NCBI GenBank assembly: GCA_034670405.1
Contig: JAXDDX010000038.1
Span: 3,347,501-3,411,500 of the forward strand
DNA: 64,000 nt
Direction: 5' to 3'
From: Hoplostethus atlanticus
Lineage: Eukaryota; Chordata; Actinopteri; Trachichthyiformes; Trachichthyidae
The position numbers and the translations under genes were made by a program. Shown in pieces: positions 38,226-49,631 of the stretch. Position 1 is the stretch's first letter; every line of letters starts with the position of its first letter. The notes under the pieces were generated by a model. It worked only from the letters and a program-made list of their open reading frames with translations. It was not told the DNA's origin and ran no database searches.

Positions 38226-39956
38226 CTGCATGATTTATTTTCATGAGATTACTTACTATGGGATGCTCACATACTAATCTTAGGTTTGCCACAAGAGGTC
38301 TCTTGCATAGCATCATTGACCCACTTGCTTACACATTCTATATAGAGCCAGTTATTGGTTCCACTGTGTCGTGAGGTGTAGGGCTGGAGTGCATGCCCTT
38401 GGCTCATTGGAGGTCAGTGGTTGGGGGTCACTGCTATAGCATTGCATTCCCACTCTCCTGTCTTCCCTGCCGTTTTCTACTACTGTCCTTATGAAGGTGA
38501 AGTTCTATACCCATCAATTTGAACATCCCCATCTGCTCTATTCATCCTAATGGACTTGTCTAAGGTACTTTGCAATTATGTATGTAATTAAGTGGATTTT
38601 AATATTAGTTTGAGGTTGGTCCATTTGTTCCACCCTGTCAATTTTAAACACTAGAAAGGTAGTCAAGTGCTTACTTGGAAGTTTATGCTGACAGTCAAGT
38701 GACCCTCAGATTTCCCTCCTGTAAGCGGCCTATACTATTAAGCCATCTAAATAATAGTGTCCTTAATGGTGTCCTTGTGCTAACAAGGTTGTATGTGTAT
38801 ATATGAAAGACTGTGACTTTGACTGTGACTATTTCCCATGTAGGCCGACTATATTATTCACCGATAGTTACATGATGATCAAAGAATCATCATGTTACGC
38901 TTTCATTTAGGGTGTCTAGTGGAGCTAAATGAAAACTATAGTTTTAGTTTTTTTTATAGTGTGATCTAAAATAGCGTTTATTCTGAAGTACTTGATGAGA
39001 GAGTGGGGAGCCTTAGCCTCTCGTGTCAACCGCTCACCCACATTGTCCAATTGCGTGTTTTCGGTCACACCCTTTCCAAACCCACTGCTCCATGTTCACG
39101 CATACGGTCCACGTGAACCGGCATAACAGTCTGAGAGAGGGCTCTCAAACCTCCGCGCGCTTTTCCCCGATTTACTGCTAGTATGACATACCAGTAGTGA
39201 TGACTCATGGTATCCACGGAAACGGGTCTCGCCGACAAGTAACTCGCGGGAATCCACGCAAAAACTATGCATTTCCCATGCATTTCCCTATAGATATTTC
39301 ACCTATGGCATTCCCGCGCACGAAATGTAGTCCTTGAGTAATGAGCGGTCTCAAAAACATTCTGTTTTCCTCTACATTTTGTAGTAGTGGTTGTTGAGGC
39401 TAATTTTACTTTTGATGCTATTGTGTCCCTGTTTTAGGAACAAGTAACTTTTTGGGTTATGGTGCAATAGATGTGTCACACTCTCTTGCTTTTGGTGTCA
39501 CTTGAATGACTACAGAGGAATTACTGGTTTGGACAATGCAGTGAGTTCATTATGTCTACCGGTCAGTAATGACTGTCTAGGCCTACTGCTAGCATTACAT
39601 CACTTCTTAATATAACAGGCCTTCAGAATGTCATCTTATACATCTATATGAAATATAGATTTATGGTATATATGGACAATATGGAATAATTACAGAGGTA
39701 AAAAGTTTGTTTTGTTGTTTTTTAATTGAAACTGCCCTAGTTACTAGAGGCCATTTTTGAGAAATAGGCCTGCTCAAACTCAAAATAATTCACACGTTAC
39801 TTCTACAATCTTAGAAAATACATTCAAAATTATTTGGAGAACAGTATATTTTCATGTTTTTATGCAGTACTGGTATTTTACTTTCTCCCCCGTAATGTAC
39901 TATGAGATTACGGTATATTTGATATTGATGATTAGAGTAGCAGAGTAGCACTAAAG
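38226..39956. other. Intergenic region srsf3-cdkn1a, first part
   Basis: No coding region recognised. A CpG-richer patch occupies about 39000-39330 (contains CCAAT, CACGTGA and CGCGCG), flanked by AT-rich DNA; it could be a promoter or enhancer, but nothing downstream identifies a gene. Confidence 0.4.
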
Positions 39957-40980
39957 GGGGTGACACTGTACTGTCACCTTTCCTGTTTACTCTACACCTC
40001 AGACTTGATATTCAACCTTGGGCCATTCCACCTTCAGAAGTTCTCTGATAACTCCTCTGTGGATGCATCAGTGAGGGTAAGGAGGAGGAATACAGGAGTC
40101 TGGTGGAGAGCTTCGTCGGGTGGTGCAAGTAGAACCATCTGCAGCTCAACGTCAATAAGATGAAGGAGCTGGTAGTGGATTTCTGATGGAGCAGGAACTA
40201 GGAAGGCACCATTCAGGGAGGGGGTGGAGATGTTACAGACTGGACTGATATGAAAAAAATAAATAAAGTCCAGATTTATTACCACCTGGTGACGTCCTGA
40301 GAAAGCTGCAGAGTGTGCAGACTCTTTTTCATGTTGTCCTTGATCTGCCCAGCACCTGCATTTAACAATGCAACAGGCATTATGCGTGCCTCTTTTCTAC
40401 TTCTTCAAGATTCAAGATTCAAGAAGTTTATTTGTCACATACACACACGAGGTGTGCAGTGAAATGTAAAGTGGCAATGCTCAACAGAAGAAATGTGCAA
40501 AGGGCAAAATAACAGGTCACACTATTTACAATAAAAAAACCAACACAATATTTACAATATCTGCAGACTGGACTGATAACACAGGCACTGTAAAAGGGCA
40601 CAGTAGACTGTCTTCTTGAGGAGGCTTAGGTCTCTTATGTATGTAAGACTACACATTTTCTCTCAATATCACACTGTACAATGTCCAGACAGCATATGAC
40701 TGCATATGATGACATCATGATGTCATATGATGATGACTACTGGTGCTATTTTGCTTATTTTTCCTGTAATCCTGTAATCCAATTTTGTTTTGCATACATA
40801 CATTTCCACTTAATATATCTGAGTGCTGGAATTGTTGCATATGTTGCTCTATTCTTATCTATATCCTATTGTTCTTTGGTTTATCCTTTTCGTACTTGCT
40901 TCTGCAACAGTCCAATTTCTTCACAGGGGATCATTAAAGTTAATCTAATCTAACTTTAACTTTAATCTAGTCTAATCTAA
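39957..40980 (+). mobile_element. Degraded LINE (L2/Rex-like) with a nested insertion
   Basis: Reverse-transcriptase-type residues are readable across frameshifts: HLQKFSDNSSV, a LVESFVGWCK-like stretch, then HLQLNVNKMKELVVDF. A segment near 40610 matches the RLR block that follows. The 3' end is simple (TCTAATC)-like repeats at about 40940-40980. The body is interrupted between 40251 and 40578 by other repeat sequence, including the L2-type 3' tail at 40405-40566. Confidence 0.6.
40405..40566 (-). mobile_element. L2-like LINE 3' tail inserted in the other LINE
   Basis: Matches the 3' end of the element at 43874-44957: AAGAAGTTTATTTGTCACAT, ACACACGAGGTGTGCAGTGA and CACAATATTTACAAT occur in both, same orientation, with the (GAATCTT)-type tail at the left end. 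Confidence 0.8.
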
Positions 40981-42200
40981 CCATGGATTCCAAATAAGTT
41001 TACTCATTCTTAACAGAGATTTTCATATTTTGCAATAACCCAGGCCTACACAATTACAACAGCATTGGCAATTCTTTATTCAGGAATAAAGACCTGGTGC
41101 ATGTAAAAATGTCACATGATAAGGTTATCTCACTATCAGAAAAAGATACTATGTATATATATAGATATACGTAACAGTCGTAGCAGGTAATTATGTTGCA
41201 GAGAGTGCAAGTCCTTTGATGAATAGTAAAACAAAACATTGTCCATCCACTCCAGATGGTGCATGTGTATGACATGGAGCATGCAATATAATGAATAAGA
41301 CAATTTGGTGGGTCTCCCATATTCTCTGCACTGCCCAGCTGCCTTCATGTCAAGAGATAAAGCATCTACTCAGCTGTACAAATTTAACTGAAGCTTTTAC
41401 AGTATTTCGCCTGGCTGCCCCTCAGTGGAGAACAGTATGTCCTAATTGCGTCTTTCCATTTAATTTGAACTTAACTAGGTTGAATCTCTTGGCTACCTGT
41501 CAACACTGAGTGTAGCTATAGATCTACTTGAGTGGAATGCCATTCAGGTCTGAATGTGTTGGAGTTTATCTTTGTGTCCCTTCAACCTCCTATGTTTTAC
41601 TCAACAAAGGGCCCACTGTAATATCAGAGCAGTTGGACCACTGTGCAGTGCATCCTACTGTCAATGCTCTTTTTGTGAATGTGACGGGAACTGGGCTGAA
41701 GGGCAGTCATGATGGGGTTGGGAGGGGACTGAGGGCTCTTGCCTGACTTGTTGCTGAGATTAACAAACCTGGCTTCAACAACATGAAGACTGGGTGGGTT
41801 GAACAGAAAATTGAGCACAATACCAAACCAGTATGAGAGCTTATGGTCTAGACTTTTAGTTTAGGCCCAGGGCCATGCATAAGCCTTCATGGCAGGTAAA
41901 TGACAGAGCCTAATAAGCTCGTTTAAATTGTATTTATATTTTCAAATGCCCGAACAGAGAATCAAAAAGCCATTTGCCTAATTTGTACTATTGTCATCAT
42001 TCCCTTAAGGAATTGATTTTCTAACTTCACGAGGTGAGCTGCTTATGATATTAGTTTATTTACTCATGTCAGCCTGGCCAGGAGGTTACAGAGAGTGTGG
42101 TTAACAGAGCATATCACCTCTAAGGGCGGGGATAACGCAATTCACTTTTCTCTAAAATATGCAACTAGGCTACAAAAATACATGATCCAGATACTCCACT
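40981..42200. other. Intergenic, nothing recognised
   Basis: AT-rich DNA; open frames at 41054-41320 (minus) and 41528-41746 (plus) show no family resemblance. Confidence 0.4.
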
Positions 42201-42239
42201 GCCAAGTACCGGGAAACAACAGGCGGCCCTGGAATTTCC

Positions 42240-42359
42240 AGACTCCGCCTCTGCACGAGACAGGGGAGTTTACGCCCACCGAAGTTCATAAAAGTCTAGC
42301 TCGTGTATGTGAGGATACTTGGAGAAACTATCAAGCAAAGTCGCGTTTGATCTATTTGA
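42240..42359 (+). promoter_or_regulatory. Candidate cdkn1a promoter and non-coding exon 1
   Basis: TTACGCCCACCG, then a TATA-like CATAAAAG at 42287-42294, then about 65 bases ending at a good donor, GTGAGTT from 42360. cdkn1a needs an upstream non-coding exon, since its start exon has an acceptor at 45689. This is the best TATA-plus-donor combination I see upstream. CpG-richer DNA at 42890-43080 is an alternative. Confidence 0.3.
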
Positions 42360-42889
42360 GTGAGTTACACTAGTTTGAGCCTCCGACAATTTTACATCAG
42401 TGTTGTGAAAAGTGATATTTAAAAAAAGAAATCAACCAAAAACAGAAGTCCATATCAGCCCACCCATTCATTCAAGAGGTTGAAGGGGATTTCTATTTCG
42501 ACTGGATTGGAGTTGGCTGACATTTGATGATGTAATGTATCCATGTTTTATTGTTAATTTGTAGGCTGTTATAGCAACAATTAACTGTAGGTTACCATAT
42601 GTCTGGATATAGGTCTACTGGGACAGCGTATCCTAATATTATAATATTGACATTCAGTATTATCAGTGATATGTTTGTCGAGCTAATATATTCTCGACTA
42701 TTCTGACTTGCAGACATATGAGCCTGGGTTTTATTGGTTTGCCCTTCTATTTGCATTTATTGCAGAAAAAACGAACAAAAAACATGGGAAAACATACTGA
42801 CTTCTTGTCAAAGTTCAGTTTTTTGTGTATGGTGACAGTGACGAGGTACAAACACGCTCAAGTGACAAACTGGTTAGCACTTGACTGGT

Positions 42890-43100
42890 CGACACGCGTT
42901 TCAGGCTCACGTGTAGTGTAGTAAGCTGGGCAGGGTCTCCGGTTCTTTCCGCTGAGCCTCTACCAGTTTCTTACCCGTGCTTTCTCCCGCCACAGCCTTG
43001 AATCATCCCTCCGTGGCCCGCCCACTTTCTTAGGGTTTCTAACCCTACGTCATGTCCCGTCCTGAAAGGGAGAGGAGGGGATCCACGTAACACAGCAAGG
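42890..43100. promoter_or_regulatory. CpG-richer patch upstream of cdkn1a
   Basis: Contains CACGCG, CACGTG (TCACGTGTAG), CCGCCCAC-like and CCCGCC motifs within about 200 bases in an AT-rich region. A plausible regulatory element or alternative cdkn1a promoter. Confidence 0.3.
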
Positions 43101-43873
43101 CTTAGGGGAGGGGCTCCCAAACTTTCCCCAGTGAAAACTAGAGTGAATTAATGAGGAGTAGTTTAGCTAACCCTCAAATTGGAAAAAGCAGAATTAAAAC
43201 ATTCGAGCGCAAAAAGGTACTGCTGATCATTTTAGGTAGATGTATTTCATGCATAGGTAAATTAGAGAGACGACACGTTTTAAGTGTAGATTCCGACTAA
43301 TAGTTTACTTTTCTTCAGGGTTTGTAGCTTTGCATCAGACTGAGTGCTAAGCTCAGAATGAATCAACGGCAGGCCATTGGCCTTGGGGAAATACCACAGC
43401 CAGGTAATTACCTCCGACGAGTCTACACTGCCCGTCGGGCCGGGCCAGGCCAGACGGGAGGTCATGTCACGTTCTGCAGACATTGTTTGGAGATTAGCTA
43501 TACCCTAAAGCCACGTTTTTCAAGTTATACACAAGTTCAAGTTAAATTTAAGTTAGTGCACGGGCCTAATGTGGTGTATTAAATCAGAGCTCGTTCCCTT
43601 TATTGGTTCATGTATTAGGATTTTATGATGGGATTGCTTACTTTGACCATATATCACGCGTCAACCCAGAACCTGCTTCACCCCCGCGGCCAAAACATAC
43701 TGTGATAAATATCATCATCAGTAACAAACTTAATTAGTGTCCTTTATATTATCACTCTAGCTGCAATTACCTTGCCTCCCCTACAGCGCATTTTTGGTGG
43801 ATAATTAGATAATAAAACAGGCTGAGACCGTACCTCCGGATTGTTCGCTCAACCCTTCCTGGTTCCAAATTTT

Positions 43874-44957
43874 CAAGATTCAAGAAGTTTATTTGTCACA
43901 TACACACACGAGGTGTGCAGTGAAATGTAAAGTGGCAATGCTTCAGCAGAAATGTGCAAAGGGCAAATAACAGGTTCACACTATTTACAATAAAAAACAA
44001 CAACACAATATTTACAATGTCACAGTAAGAGCTCTATATAAAAACAACACAATATTTACAATAAGAGCACTTTATAAAAATATAGTAAAAGGGAAATTGT
44101 ATGTATAATATAATATAAATTATAAATTATGTGTAGTCTTTACCTAAGTGTGTGTGTGCATAAGAGGGGCAGTGTGTGTGTCTTGGTGGGGGCCCTGGTG
44201 AGGTCAGAGTTCACAGTCCTGATGGCCTGAGGAAAGAAACTCCGTCTCAGTCTCTCTGTTTTGGCAGCATGACTACGGAGGCGCTTGCCTGACCGCAGCA
44301 GCTGAAACAGTCCGTTGTTGGGGTGGTGAGGATCCTTCATGATCCTGCAGGCTCTGGTTCTGCACCTCCTGGTGTACAAGTCCTGCAGGGTGGGGAGTGT
44401 AGTTCCAATAGTGCGTTCAGTCGAACGCACTACTCTCTGCAGAGCCTTCCTGTCCTGAGCGGAGCTGTTGCCAAACCAGGCAGTGATGCTTCCTGTCAGG
44501 ATGCTCTCTACAGCTCCAGAGTAGAAGGACTGAAGGATCCTCCGGGAGACTTTAAATTTCCTCAGCTGCCTGAGGTGGTAAAGGCGCTGCCTTGCCTTTC
44601 TCACCAGAGTGTCTGTGTGTGAGGACCATGTAAGATCCTCGGAGATGTGGACTCCCAGGTATTTATACCTGCTCACCCTCTCCACAGTAGTCCCATTAAT
44701 CCCCAGTGGTGAGTACGTCCTCTGTTGTTGTGTCCACAATCAGCTCCTTAGTTTTGGTGACATTCAAGAGGAGGCTGATCTGTCACCAGAGTGACAGATC
44801 AGCAACTTCCTCCAGGTAGGCCTTCTCGTCGTTGTTGGAGATCAGGCCCACCACCACTGTGTCATCCGCAAACTTAATGATGGAGTTGGAGCTGAACCTG
44901 GCCACACAGTCATGTGTGTACAGGGAGTACAGTAGGGGGCTGAGGACGCAACCCTGG
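43874..44957 (-). mobile_element. 5'-truncated L2-like LINE
   Basis: Read on the minus strand: reverse-transcriptase remnant with the FADD box (KFADDTVVVGLI, about 44850-44885), LLNVTKTKELIVD, then the 199-codon C-terminal frame 44140-44739 (SRYKYLGVHISEDLTWSSHT, ITAWFGNSS). The 3' tail has TGTGACAAATAAACTTCTTG and a GAATCTT repeat ending at 43874. Similarity begins abruptly near 44957, typical 5' truncation. A frameshift at a 28-bp palindrome (44775-44802) breaks the frame. Confidence 0.85.
44775..44802. repeat. Perfect 12-bp inverted repeat with 4-base loop
   Basis: CTGATCTGTCAC, CAGA, GTGACAGATCAG. It lies in the LINE coding region where related elements encode DLSLW, so the second arm looks like a local copy of the first in reverse. 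Confidence 0.95.
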
Positions 44958-45698
44958 GTCCTGTTTCCATTCTACGCCTGAGAAATAACTCTTGCAATCA
45001 GCTTTTATCTTTGTCTTTCCAACACAATCAAGTGTCATGTCCGTTTTACCTCTATTGCATACATGTAATCCAGATTTCTAAAATCATTTTCTCTCTGCCC
45101 TGATTCCTGACATCTCACTGTCAGACTGCCCTACTCGTTGATCTGGCTTTATGAAGATGGATGCACACTGCCTCCTAGCGGTTACATATTCCAACTGCAA
45201 TTTAGTGCAACATGAGGATATGTCTCTACATGTCGCTGTGAAGAATAATATGTCCAGACATGTACCAGTTGGTAAAATGGGAGGGCTCAGTAAATCAGCA
45301 TCTGGTTTCGGGTTTATAAAGAGCTGCCCACACGAGACCGGTATGAGATCTTCTGTAGCTTTCACTGACAAAAGTGAAACTGACTTGGACAATGGTGAGA
45401 CACCTACTTTTGAAGGCTAGACACTTTTTAAAAATGTTTGTTTAATGTTCCGTTCTGTTGTACATTTTTGAATTTTCGAGTGGCTTTTGCATTAATTCCC
45501 AATTTCGAAATTAGATTGATTTAAGATTTTTCAAGTGTGTTTATTATTAGTGACTTAATATAATATGGCTCACTTATCCATTTGGGTGAAAATTGTCACC
45601 ATTGTCTGCAGTTCAGTAGGTTACTGATGATTTCAGAAACAGCTTTGCTAACTAACCCGTGTTCCCCTCTGTTCATTTGTCTCCTGCAGTGTAGGATT

Positions 45699-46320
45699 AT
45701 GGCTACTCACAAGCAAATCCTGAGCGCCTGGGGGAATGTCCCCACTCGACGGAACCTGTTTGGCCCAGTCGACCGAGAGCAACTGCATGTGGAGTACCAG
45801 GCCGCCCTGCGCAAAGACCTGGAGGATGCTTCACGGCACTGGGGCTTTGACTTTGTCTCAGAGAAGCCTCTTGAAGGGGGTGATTTCCAGTGGGAGGGCA
45901 TCCCAGCTGTCAACGTGCCACTCTTCTATCGGTCTTGTATGCTTGGTCTGGGGCAGATAGAAGGGCAGAGGGCAGTAGGAGGAACCGTTAAGCCCTCGGG
46001 AGCTTGGGCGGGGCCATCGCTGAGCGAGAAGGAGAACATCCCACACACCCCGGAGAGATGTGCCCTCAACCTAGAGGACAGGGAGAAAACACCAGAGAAA
46101 GGAGAGAATACCAGGCTCAAGAGGAAACAGACCAACATTACAGGTAGATGCTCTGATATAGTAATTGTTATTGTGGGGGAAATTTCTGATGGGTTTGCTT
46201 GAGCTAAATACTAAATTTTCAATTCAGCAATAAACACAGCATTTCATGTTTTCTATCTCAACAGATTTCTATCAGACTAAAAGAAGAGTGGTTTTGACGC
46301 CCCGCAAATCAGGCCAGTGA
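45699..46320 (+). CDS. cdkn1a: CDKN1A (p21/Cip1-type CDK inhibitor), complete coding region
   Basis: Two coding exons: 45699-46143 (exon starts at 45690 after CTCCTGCAG) and 46265-46320; 166 residues (human 164). The N-terminal CDK-inhibitory domain is clear: cyclin-binding RRNLFGPVD near residues 17-25, then HWGFDFVSEKPL and GGDFQWEGIPAVNVPLFY. The C-terminus has basic LKRKQ followed by the PCNA-interacting box QTNITDFY at residues 144-151, the same numbering as human Q144-Y151, then KRRVVLTPRKSGQ. The conserved Cys before the cyclin motif of mammals (CRRLFG) is absent. p21 blocks cyclin-CDK and PCNA in the nucleus, usually under p53. The intron is only 121 bases. The 3' UTR is about 1.5 kb. 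Confidence 0.97.
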
Positions 46321-47828
46321 TTTTTGGTTTGCAGTTAACTGCAAAGGTGCCAATATTCCAAGAGAACCATATCAAACACTACTTCACTCAGGAAAACCAC
46401 ATTCTGCACAGACTCTGTCACTCCTGAGGAGGCCATGTACACACTGAATCGTCAATCTGAAAGCAGAAGATACCTCATCTAACATTCTTAATATAGGGCT
46501 AGTTAGTGTACTGTATCACTCTAAGGGGGTTGGTGTTTTCCCAGTGGTAAAAAGGGGACATTTGACTAGAGAAGATAAGTAATAATCAGTTGTATCAGTG
46601 GATTTCCTATTTGTACTCATTTGGCAAAGCAACCACATCTCTGCCTCTGGATCTACATAGAAACTCTTATCACCAGAATGAAGCAATACCTCTCATAGCG
46701 GTATGACAGATTCACACATGTACTGTACACTACCAAAAACAGATATCTTGTTTGTTGAAGTGTTCTATGTCACCAGGAATTTAAGCGGTGGCTGTGATAA
46801 AGCATTGTGTTAAATGATGAGAATCGTAGAGATTGGATGAGGCCCTTAGGCTCCATTGTGCAAATCCAATAATGTTTTTGTATCATGCTTTTTCATTATG
46901 TGTATGTGTATTTCTACTGTTTTTTTGTTTGTTTTGTTTTATAGTATATTGATTTGTATCTTGACACATATTGTGTTTTGTCTATGAACGTGTATGCATA
47001 GAAAACTGCTGGTGGAGTACAGTTGCTTTGCTTAGAATATAAATAACAGAAGTGCCACCATGTCCTCTGCCACCCCTTCAAACTACGTTGATGCATAGAT
47101 TTGTCAAAGCAGATCTCCACTAGTGCTCTGTCCAGACTGAAGAGTGTTTAGCACCAGATATACAGTAGTTTACGAGTGAAGCACAATATCTTATGAACAC
47201 TTGCAGGCTATATTTAGGTTTTCTTAGATATATATCAGATATATCTTCATAGTTTAATACGACACTGTAGCAAAATTATATAAAAAATACTGCAGTATTG
47301 CACATATAGCTGATAAGTGGTGTATTCTAGGCACCCAAAACAATCAGGTGCCTGTCTGGTATATGAAGATCAGAAGAAGAAATCAAGAGAAAGTGTTCTC
47401 TGAAACAAGCCTATAGCCATTATTTACAGTTATTTACAGTACTTTATTTTATGTTTGTAAGCATAGTGCAATGAAACACTGTGTTTTCTCTTTCTGCCTT
47501 AAAACGTTCTAGGATATTTGTCCATGATAGATATTTATGTGTATGATGGCAAATCCTGCTGCTATGGGTAATCTGAATGGGTATCACACAAGCTCACTGC
47601 AATGCAAATTCTTACAAACTGAAATGTTCACCGCCCCAAATATGATGCTGAGCAAAGAACAGCATTACCCCAAACAATGAATGCACTTCTGTTTATAGAT
47701 GCTTGTGCACAGGTCCTGCATATTGTTTTTATGTTAAAAGCTACAAATGAAAATTCTATTCTTATTTATTGTGAGATATGTCTTGTGGTTATTTAGTTGT
47801 GTTTGATTCCTCAGGGAATTCCAATAAA
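46321..47828 (+). other. cdkn1a 3' UTR
   Basis: Downstream of the stop to AATAAA at 47823-47828, about 1.5 kb, close to the mammalian CDKN1A 3' UTR length. AT-rich, with ATTTA motifs (for example ATTTATTG at 47764-47771) that could mark an unstable mRNA. Confidence 0.6.
47823..47828 (+). terminator. cdkn1a poly(A) signal
   Basis: AATAAA followed within 40 bases by a TTGTTGTGGATGTTTTG GT-rich element, the usual downstream signal. Confidence 0.65.
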
Positions 47829-47944
47829 GGGTTGAAATGAAGATTGTTGTGGATGTTTTGTTTGATTATGGTCCTCACAGTCATTTTTACTTTGACTCAT
47901 CTTCCCTGCTCCCATCTTAGTATGTGTATGCATGTGCACTAGAA

Positions 47945-48132
47945 CAGTGGTTCTCAATCCAGTCCTCAAGGACCGCCTGTCCTGGAGGTTTGAGCTCCAG
48001 CTCCACTCCGGCACACCTGAACCAATTAGAGGCTTCACGTTTTCATGATACCTTAATTGGTTCAGGTGTGCCTGAGTGGAGCTGGAGCTAAAACCTCCAG
48101 GGGGTCCTTGAGGACTAGATTGAGAACCACTG
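47945..48132. mobile_element. Palindromic hAT-type MITE (188 bp)
   Basis: Ends CAGTGGTTCTCAATC and GATTGAGAACCACTG are inverted repeats that extend through most of the element. CACTAGAA is duplicated at 47937-47944 and 48133-48140, an 8-bp hAT target duplication. It encodes nothing. Confidence 0.9.
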
Positions 48133-48807
48133 CACTAGAAAATGATATGATGAATAAATACGTCGACATCCCTTCCTAAGTTTGACTAAAGCCTCCTGGC
48201 CTGCCTCCAACAGCAAGGACACTCATTTGGACAGACAACATATGAAGAGTTATGTTGATAAAGGTAACTGGTTAATTTTGGGGAAACAATTTTGGAACAT
48301 GCAAAAAATCTTTTGTTGAAAGTAAGTAAGATCATGAATATGTTTTTTAGTGAGCTACTGTTTTAAGTAGCCTGATAATGTTTCTACCGGTGCTTCTATT
48401 TGAGTAAAATAATTCAGTGCTCTGTCCACTTCTAGAAGCACTTTTTTCATTACTGTGCAGCGTCTGTTGATCGAGCATCCTGATGATAAATAGACATACA
48501 GTACACCCACATATACAGTACAATGTGCAGGAAGCTCCACCAGGATAACACCAGTCATCCTAGTATTTCCAATGTTGAAACAGTCTAGAGGTTGATATGA
48601 CATCAGCAAAACATTTCCCAGCAAGTTGCTAAATCAGTTTTGTTTTGACCTTAGTGCCTGGAATCAAAACTAGAGAGGCTCTTTATACATAAATCATTTT
48701 TTTCCCCATCTGGCTTAAAACAATTTCTGCACAACAAGGGATTTCTTCAGTTGCTATTTTAGGGATCCGGTGACTCTCTTTTTCTGTTGCTCTGTCTCTC
48801 TCATACA

Positions 48808-48836
48808 CTCACACACACACACACACACACACACAC
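48808..48836. repeat. (CA)n microsatellite
   Basis: About 14 CA units upstream of tmcc2. Confidence 0.9.
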
Positions 48837-49129
48837 CAGAACCAACAGATTTAGACACTCACGAGATACTGCAACTTTAAGTACAGTAGTTCTGTCTAGT
48901 TCAAACAGGCTTCTGTTATCTGCTTCCTGTATAAACACCCATTGGTGTGACACTACATATATTCTTCCTTTCTCTGTGAAGAGTAGCAAGGGAAATTAAG
49001 ATAGTGAGTCATTGTTCAGACTTGCCTTAGCACCACATCTCTCCAGAACAAGTACGCATCGGGGTGTGTATATTCAGGTTTTAAGGGATGAACAGTGACA
49101 CAAGCCCCGCTGTTTTGCCATCCCGCTCC

Positions 49130-49631
49130 CTCCCCCTCCCCTCTTCTCTGGCCTCAGCACAGAGGCACCTGCACGCCTGCGCTAAGCTTTCCCCATCCCC
49201 CCTCCCATTTCCCTCCATCATCTGTCCCTCAGCTCCCACATCCATTATAGGGCAGTACGGCTAGCGTTTGCATTTAAACAGAAAAAGAGAGAGAGGGAGG
49301 GAGCGAACCAGGCAGACGGAGGGAGCATATGATACAAAGGAGAGAGAGAGAGAACTAGATCAGAGCGTTAGAGAGAGAGAGAGAGAGAGGGGGGGGGGGG
49401 GGAGGCTGCAGACATCTTTGCCATTAACAATGGAGCATTAGGATCTAGTGCAGTGATAGGCAGACAGACATTGGTGAGGGTAAAGACATTTGAGGAGGGG
49501 GGCTCCTCTGTGAGCACGGGGGAGGAGGGAGGGAGAAGGAGAAGGAAGAGGAGGAGAAGGAGGAGGAGGAAAGAAGGATGGGCCTCGAACACAGACTTGC
49601 AATGGCACTGCCAATCTTGGATTAAAACAGT
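49130..49631 (+). promoter_or_regulatory. tmcc2 promoter / 5' leader with purine-rich low complexity
   Basis: Pyrimidine-rich CCCTCCCC-type stretch (49130-49210), a GCATTTAAAC motif near 49270, then long GA-rich tracts, G14 at 49389-49402 and GGAGGA repeats. The candidate start ATG is at 49632. A short upstream frame (ATG GGC CTC ... TAA, about 49577-49624) precedes it. Confidence 0.4.
49341..49402. repeat. (GA)n followed by G14
   Basis: Purine-only run with GAGAGA units and 14 G at 49389-49402, in the tmcc2 leader. Confidence 0.85.

Noticed and set aside
45213..45270. Cluster of CATG half-sites upstream of cdkn1a as a p53 response element
   Set aside because: The decamers do not fit RRRCWWGYYY well and the half-site spacing is wrong; I found no good full site in 42-45.7 kb by eye.
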